From an uncultured Collinsella sp. (GTDB lineage: Bacteria; Actinomycetota; Coriobacteriia; Coriobacteriales; Coriobacteriaceae): DNA of 8,095 bases. Below are positions 5,553 through 8,095 of the stretch, piece by piece. Position numbers and translations under genes: made by a program. A model generated the notes under the pieces. The model worked only from the letters and a program-made list of their open reading frames with translations, was not told the DNA's origin and did no database searches. The stretch covers positions 1-8,095 of the forward strand of contig CABUMZ010000091.1 in assembly GCA_902492825.1 (NCBI GenBank), written 5' to 3'. Each line of letters starts with the position of its first letter. Position 1 is the stretch's first letter.

Positions 5553-6833
5553 ATGCTCGCCTCTCTTTTCTCAAAGCCTCAATCATCGCTGTCCGCGCAG
5601 GCCAGGCGCCTGGTGGCGATGCGCTTTCTCATCTACACCGGTTTTCAGACCAGCTACTTTATCGGCGTCATCGGAACGCTCACCTATGCAGACGATGCCT
5701 CGGTCGTCGCGACATCGCTGGCCGTCCTGTTCATGAACGTTTTCGTGATCCTGGGATCCTTTGCGGGTGGCGCGGTACTCGACGCCTGGGGTCCGCGCCG
5801 CCATTTCTTGCTGAGCATCATCGGCGCTCTCGCAACTGGCACGGCAATCATCGCCTTTGGTAGTGCGACCGGCGTCGTCCTGCTCGGCGCGGTGTTTCTG
5901 GGCTTTACGATGGGATTCGCTCAGCCCATCGCCACGTCCTATCCGGCCTACCTCACCAATGACCCTGTCGAGCTCAAAGACATCAACTCCGCCATTGCCA
6001 TGTTCTCAAACGTGAGTATCATCGTCGGCCCCACGCTGGGCGGCTTTGTCGCGGCTGCTGCGTCGTCGCGCGCGGTGTTTGTGCTCATGATGCTCTTTAC
6101 CGCGCTGGCGTTCATCGTCGGTTGGGGCTTTAGGCCGCAGACCAGCCATGTCGCCGGGCATGCGGATGCCGATTCGGCAGAGGAAGGGGAGCGTGCGGGA
6201 CAAAGCTCCAGCCCCAGCACGTCCGCCCGCGCCACCTTCGCAGCCAGTATCAAGACAGTCTTCACCAACAGCGTCCTCGCGCTACTTTTCTGCATCATTT
6301 TTCTTTCGAACTTTGGCTATGGGGCCTTCGATCCGCTGGAGTCGTTTTTCTATCGCGATGTCCTGCACGTCGGTGTTGAGTGGATGGGCTGGCTCTCGTC
6401 GGCTTCAGGTGTGGGCGCGGTGCTGGGTGCCGTGCTCGCGCTCCGCTTGCCGCCGCACCTGGTCAACCTTAAAACGATGCTCGTGGCACTTATGTCCGTG
6501 GGCCTGGGAAGCCTGCTCTATGTGGGGACGCCGTACGTGGGTGTGGCCCTTGTCGGCCAGGTCGCCCTGGGCATAGCTTGGGGTGTCGTCAACCCGCTCC
6601 ACAACACCATCGTGCAAACGACGGCGCCGCTCGAGCAACTCGGTCGCGTCAACTCGGTCATGGGCTTTGGCAACATGTTCGCCGGCGTGGCGCCGCTGGC
6701 GATTGCCCCGTGGCTGGCGGCGACGTTTGGCGTGCAGCAGACGCTCGTTGGTGCGGGCATGGTCGTGACAGCAGTCCCCGCGGCGTTGCTGCTGTTTGGG
6801 CGCCGGCATTTTGATCGTGCCGCAAGGCAGTAA
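5553..6833 (+). CDS. MFS transporter, probable drug or metabolite efflux protein
   Basis: The 426-residue integral membrane protein has the two-bundle, roughly twelve-helix layout of the major facilitator superfamily. Motif A is visible between helices 2 and 3 (GGAVLDAWGPRRH, residues 72-84). NSAIAMFSNVSIIVGPTLGG (about 145-164) resembles the MFS_3/MefA-EntS branch, in which known members are proton-coupled exporters. A hydrophilic, low-complexity loop (about 194-232, rich in E, S, A, G) separates the N- and C-terminal halves. ATG 5553 is taken because AAGGAG (5542-5547) lies 5 bases upstream; in-frame ATGs at 5535 and 5514 have no comparable site. The gene has its own terminator on each side and no sugar-locus motif, so it is probably not part of beta-glucoside uptake. 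The substrate cannot be deduced. Confidence 0.92.
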   Translation: MLASLFSKPQSSLSAQARRLVAMRFLIYTGFQTSYFIGVIGTLTYADDASVVATSLAVLFMNVFVILGSFAGGAVLDAWGPRRHFLLSIIGALATGTAIIAFGSATGVVLLGAVFLGFTMGFAQPIATSYPAYLTNDPVELKDINSAIAMFSNVSIIVGPTLGGFVAAAASSRAVFVLMMLFTALAFIVGWGFRPQTSHVAGHADADSAEEGERAGQSSSPSTSARATFAASIKTVFTNSVLALLFCIIFLSNFGYGAFDPLESFFYRDVLHVGVEWMGWLSSASGVGAVLGAVLALRLPPHLVNLKTMLVALMSVGLGSLLYVGTPYVGVALVGQVALGIAWGVVNPLHNTIVQTTAPLEQLGRVNSVMGFGNMFAGVAPLAIAPWLAATFGVQQTLVGAGMVVTAVPAALLLFGRRHFDRAARQ

Positions 6834-6836
6834 AGA

Positions 6837-6895
6837 CCATCACAACATTCGATGAAAATCGCGATTTTGCCGAAAAACATCGAATGTTGTGATGG
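6837..6895. repeat. 18-bp perfect inverted repeat with nested palindrome
   Basis: CCATCACAACATTCGATG (6837-6854) is exactly complementary to 6878-6895, with A6836/T6896 extending it to 19 pairs. The 23-base loop contains the 14-base palindrome AAAATCGCGATTTT (6855-6868). It begins 3 bases after the MFS stop codon and is followed by only three T residues, so it may act as an mRNA 3' stabiliser or a weak terminator before the repeat terminator at 6917. It may also be a repeat family member. Confidence 0.85.
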
Positions 6896-6916
6896 TTTGG
6901 CCCGCAAACGTCATTT

Positions 6917-6954
6917 CCACCACAAAGGGGCCAGGCACCTTTGTGGTGGTTTTT
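6917..6954 (+). terminator. CCACCAC-type repeat terminator, copy 4
   Basis: CCACCACAAAGG (6917-6928) pairs with CCTTTGTGGTGG (6938-6949), then T6950-T6954. The 30 bases 6904-6933 are identical to 53-82, so the shared unit extends upstream of the stem (GCAAACGTCATTT). It closes the MFS unit. Confidence 0.9.
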
Positions 6955-6957
6955 GCT

Positions 6958-6988
6958 TTGACGGGCCGCGCCTGCGCCTTGGTATACC
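6958..6988 (+). promoter_or_regulatory. Probable promoter of the HAD gene
   Basis: TTGACG (6958-6963) begins four bases after the T run of the repeat terminator. TATACC (6983-6988) is the best -10 candidate, with a 19-base spacer as at the phosphatase gene; GGTATACC is itself a palindrome. Transcription would start about 50 bases before the HAD start codon. Confidence 0.5.
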
Positions 6989-7043
6989 ATGTACGCCGTT
7001 TGCGAATACACCCCACACCGCCGTACAACCCAGAAAGGCTCCC

Positions 7044-7865
7044 ATGGACACCACCTTCAGCCACATCAAAGCCGTGTTCTGTGATATCGACGGCACGCTG
7101 CTCACGAGCCGGCACACGGTGTCCCCGCGCACCGTGGCGGCGATCCGCGCCCTGCGCGAGCGCGGCGTGCTCTTTGGCCTGTGCACCGGGCGCGACGCCC
7201 ACGCGACCGAGGCCATGTATGAGCTCTGGGGCATCGACGGCCTGGTGGACGTGATGGTGGGCTGTGGCGGCGCCGAGGTCATCGACCGCGCGCACGGCAT
7301 CAACGAGCTGAGCTACCCGCTGCCGGGCGAAACCATCGCGCGCATCTGCAAACACATGGCGGACCTTCCGGCAACGCCCGTTTGCCCCCGAGACGGCGTG
7401 TTCTACGTTCCCGAGAGCAATGCGTGCGTGGAGCACCTGTCGCAGGTCGATGGCGTGCCCTATAAGGTGGTCGATTTTGCCGAGTTCTTGCGCGAACCGC
7501 AGCCCAAGGTGATGTTTACCATGGCGCCCGAGGTGATGCCGCAGGTCATCGAGCGCGCATCGACGTTCGTCGACGACACCGTCAAGGCAGCCGCCCTGCA
7601 AACCACGCAGCGCCTCTACGAGTTCATGGATCCGCGCGTGTCCAAGACGCGCGGCCTTGTGCGCGTGGCGGAGCTTAACGACGTGGGGCTCCAGAACATC
7701 TGCGTGTTTGGCGACGCGGATAACGACACCTGCATGGTGGCCGACGCCGGCGTGGGCGTGGCCATGGCAAACGGCAGCGAGGCCACCCGCGCCGCCGCGG
7801 ACTATGTAACCGCCAGCAACGACGAAGACGGCATCGCGATCTTTATCGAGGAACATCTGCTGTAG
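7044..7865 (+). CDS. Cof-type HAD-IIB family hydrolase
   Basis: The 273-residue protein is a haloacid dehalogenase-type phosphatase of the Cof/YidA group, cytosolic enzymes that dephosphorylate sugar phosphates, nucleotides or cofactors such as FMN and PLP. Motif I is CDIDGTLL with nucleophile D14 and acid/base D16. Motif II is T48 in LCTGRDA. Motif III lysine is most likely K201 in VSKTRGL. Motif IV is GDADND with D224 and D228 binding magnesium. Residues about 85-185 form the C2 cap that sets specificity. Length is normal. ATG 7044 has AGAAAGG (7032-7038) upstream; in-frame codons as far back as 6852 run through the inverted repeat and terminator and are not coding. The gene is flanked by terminators and looks monocistronic. 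The actual substrate is unknown. Confidence 0.94.
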   Translation: MDTTFSHIKAVFCDIDGTLLTSRHTVSPRTVAAIRALRERGVLFGLCTGRDAHATEAMYELWGIDGLVDVMVGCGGAEVIDRAHGINELSYPLPGETIARICKHMADLPATPVCPRDGVFYVPESNACVEHLSQVDGVPYKVVDFAEFLREPQPKVMFTMAPEVMPQVIERASTFVDDTVKAAALQTTQRLYEFMDPRVSKTRGLVRVAELNDVGLQNICVFGDADNDTCMVADAGVGVAMANGSEATRAAADYVTASNDEDGIAIFIEEHLL

Positions 7866-7879
7866 CGATCGAGCGAGGG

Positions 7880-7918
7880 CCACCGCAAAGGGGACGCGCG
7901 CCTTTGTGGTGGTTTGTT
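7880..7918 (+). terminator. CCACCAC-type repeat terminator, copy 5 (diverged)
   Basis: CCACCGCAAAGG (7880-7891) pairs with CCTTTGTGGTGG (7901-7912) through one G-U pair (G7885/T7907), with the loop GGACGCGCG and a broken T tail (TTTGTT). The left side has no A run, and the G-U pair would be a C-A mismatch on the opposite strand, so this copy is suited only to + strand termination. It ends the HAD gene. Confidence 0.8.
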
Positions 7919-7977
7919 CTAAGACTGGCGAGCGGGGCGCTGTTTGTGCCGAGGCAGTTTCCCGCGAATTTAAATGT

Positions 7978-8003
7978 TGATGTATAAACATCATGCTATA
8001 TAC
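7978..8003 (+). promoter_or_regulatory. Possible promoter/operator for a gene beyond the window
   Basis: TGATGT (7978-7983) and ACATCA (7988-7993) form an inverted repeat with four bases between, in an AT-rich patch unlike its surroundings. TTGATG (7977-7982) could serve as a -35 and TATATA (7997-8002) or TATACC (7999-8004) as a -10, but the spacing is short. The remaining bases to 8095 show no start codon with a convincing ribosome binding site. Confidence 0.3.
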
Positions 8004-8095
8004 CGGTCGCTACTAATTACGCCATCTAGCTGGCAGGTTGTCAGAGCAGGCAAACGCTCTACCGTTTACAGCTACAAATCGACCGCTCACAGAAT

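Noticed and set aside
8036..8056. GGTTGTCAGAGCAGGCAAAC as a second RAT
   Set aside because: The upper stem is missing and the lower arms do not pair; probably chance similarity.

Overview
The window reads as a chromosomal segment from a GC-rich gut Actinobacterium of the Coriobacteriia, most likely Collinsella or a close relative. That assignment is inference. It rests on the high-GC coding style with good Shine-Dalgarno sites, the combination of a BglG/LicT antiterminator with a beta-glucoside PTS, and a dispersed CCACCAC...GTGGTGG terminator repeat that I associate from memory with Collinsella genomes. No search was run.

All recognisable genes lie on the + strand. From left to right: intergenic hairpins (1-104) that probably end an upstream gene; a histidine phosphatase (179-763); a LicT-type antiterminator gene with a -1 frame disruption (1013-1857), preceded by a RAT element and an overlapping terminator; a beta-glucoside PTS EIIBC permease (1976-3415); a terminator and a roughly 390-base gene-free stretch with a 29-bp perfect inverted repeat; a GH1 6-phospho-beta-glucosidase (3867-5315); an MFS transporter (5553-6833); a Cof-type HAD phosphatase (7044-7865); and a gene-free end with a possible promoter for a gene outside the window.

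The core is a beta-glucoside utilisation locus. The EIIBC imports and phosphorylates an aryl-beta-glucoside or cellobiose-like sugar, using an EIIA encoded elsewhere. The GH1 enzyme splits the phosphorylated sugar, and LicT couples transcription to PTS activity through the RAT in its own leader. The phosphatase, MFS and HAD genes appear to be separate transcription units, each closed by a copy of the repeat terminator.

The points most worth checking are: (1) the licT leader, where one long hairpin would both terminate transcription and bury the ribosome binding site, and which the RAT would exclude; (2) the licT frame break, which sits exactly on a canonical -1 slippery heptamer; (3) the 29-bp inverted repeat around a 102-bp segment upstream of bglA, a candidate invertible promoter or foldback element; and (4) a repeat that joins a terminator to what looks like the -35 box of the next gene.
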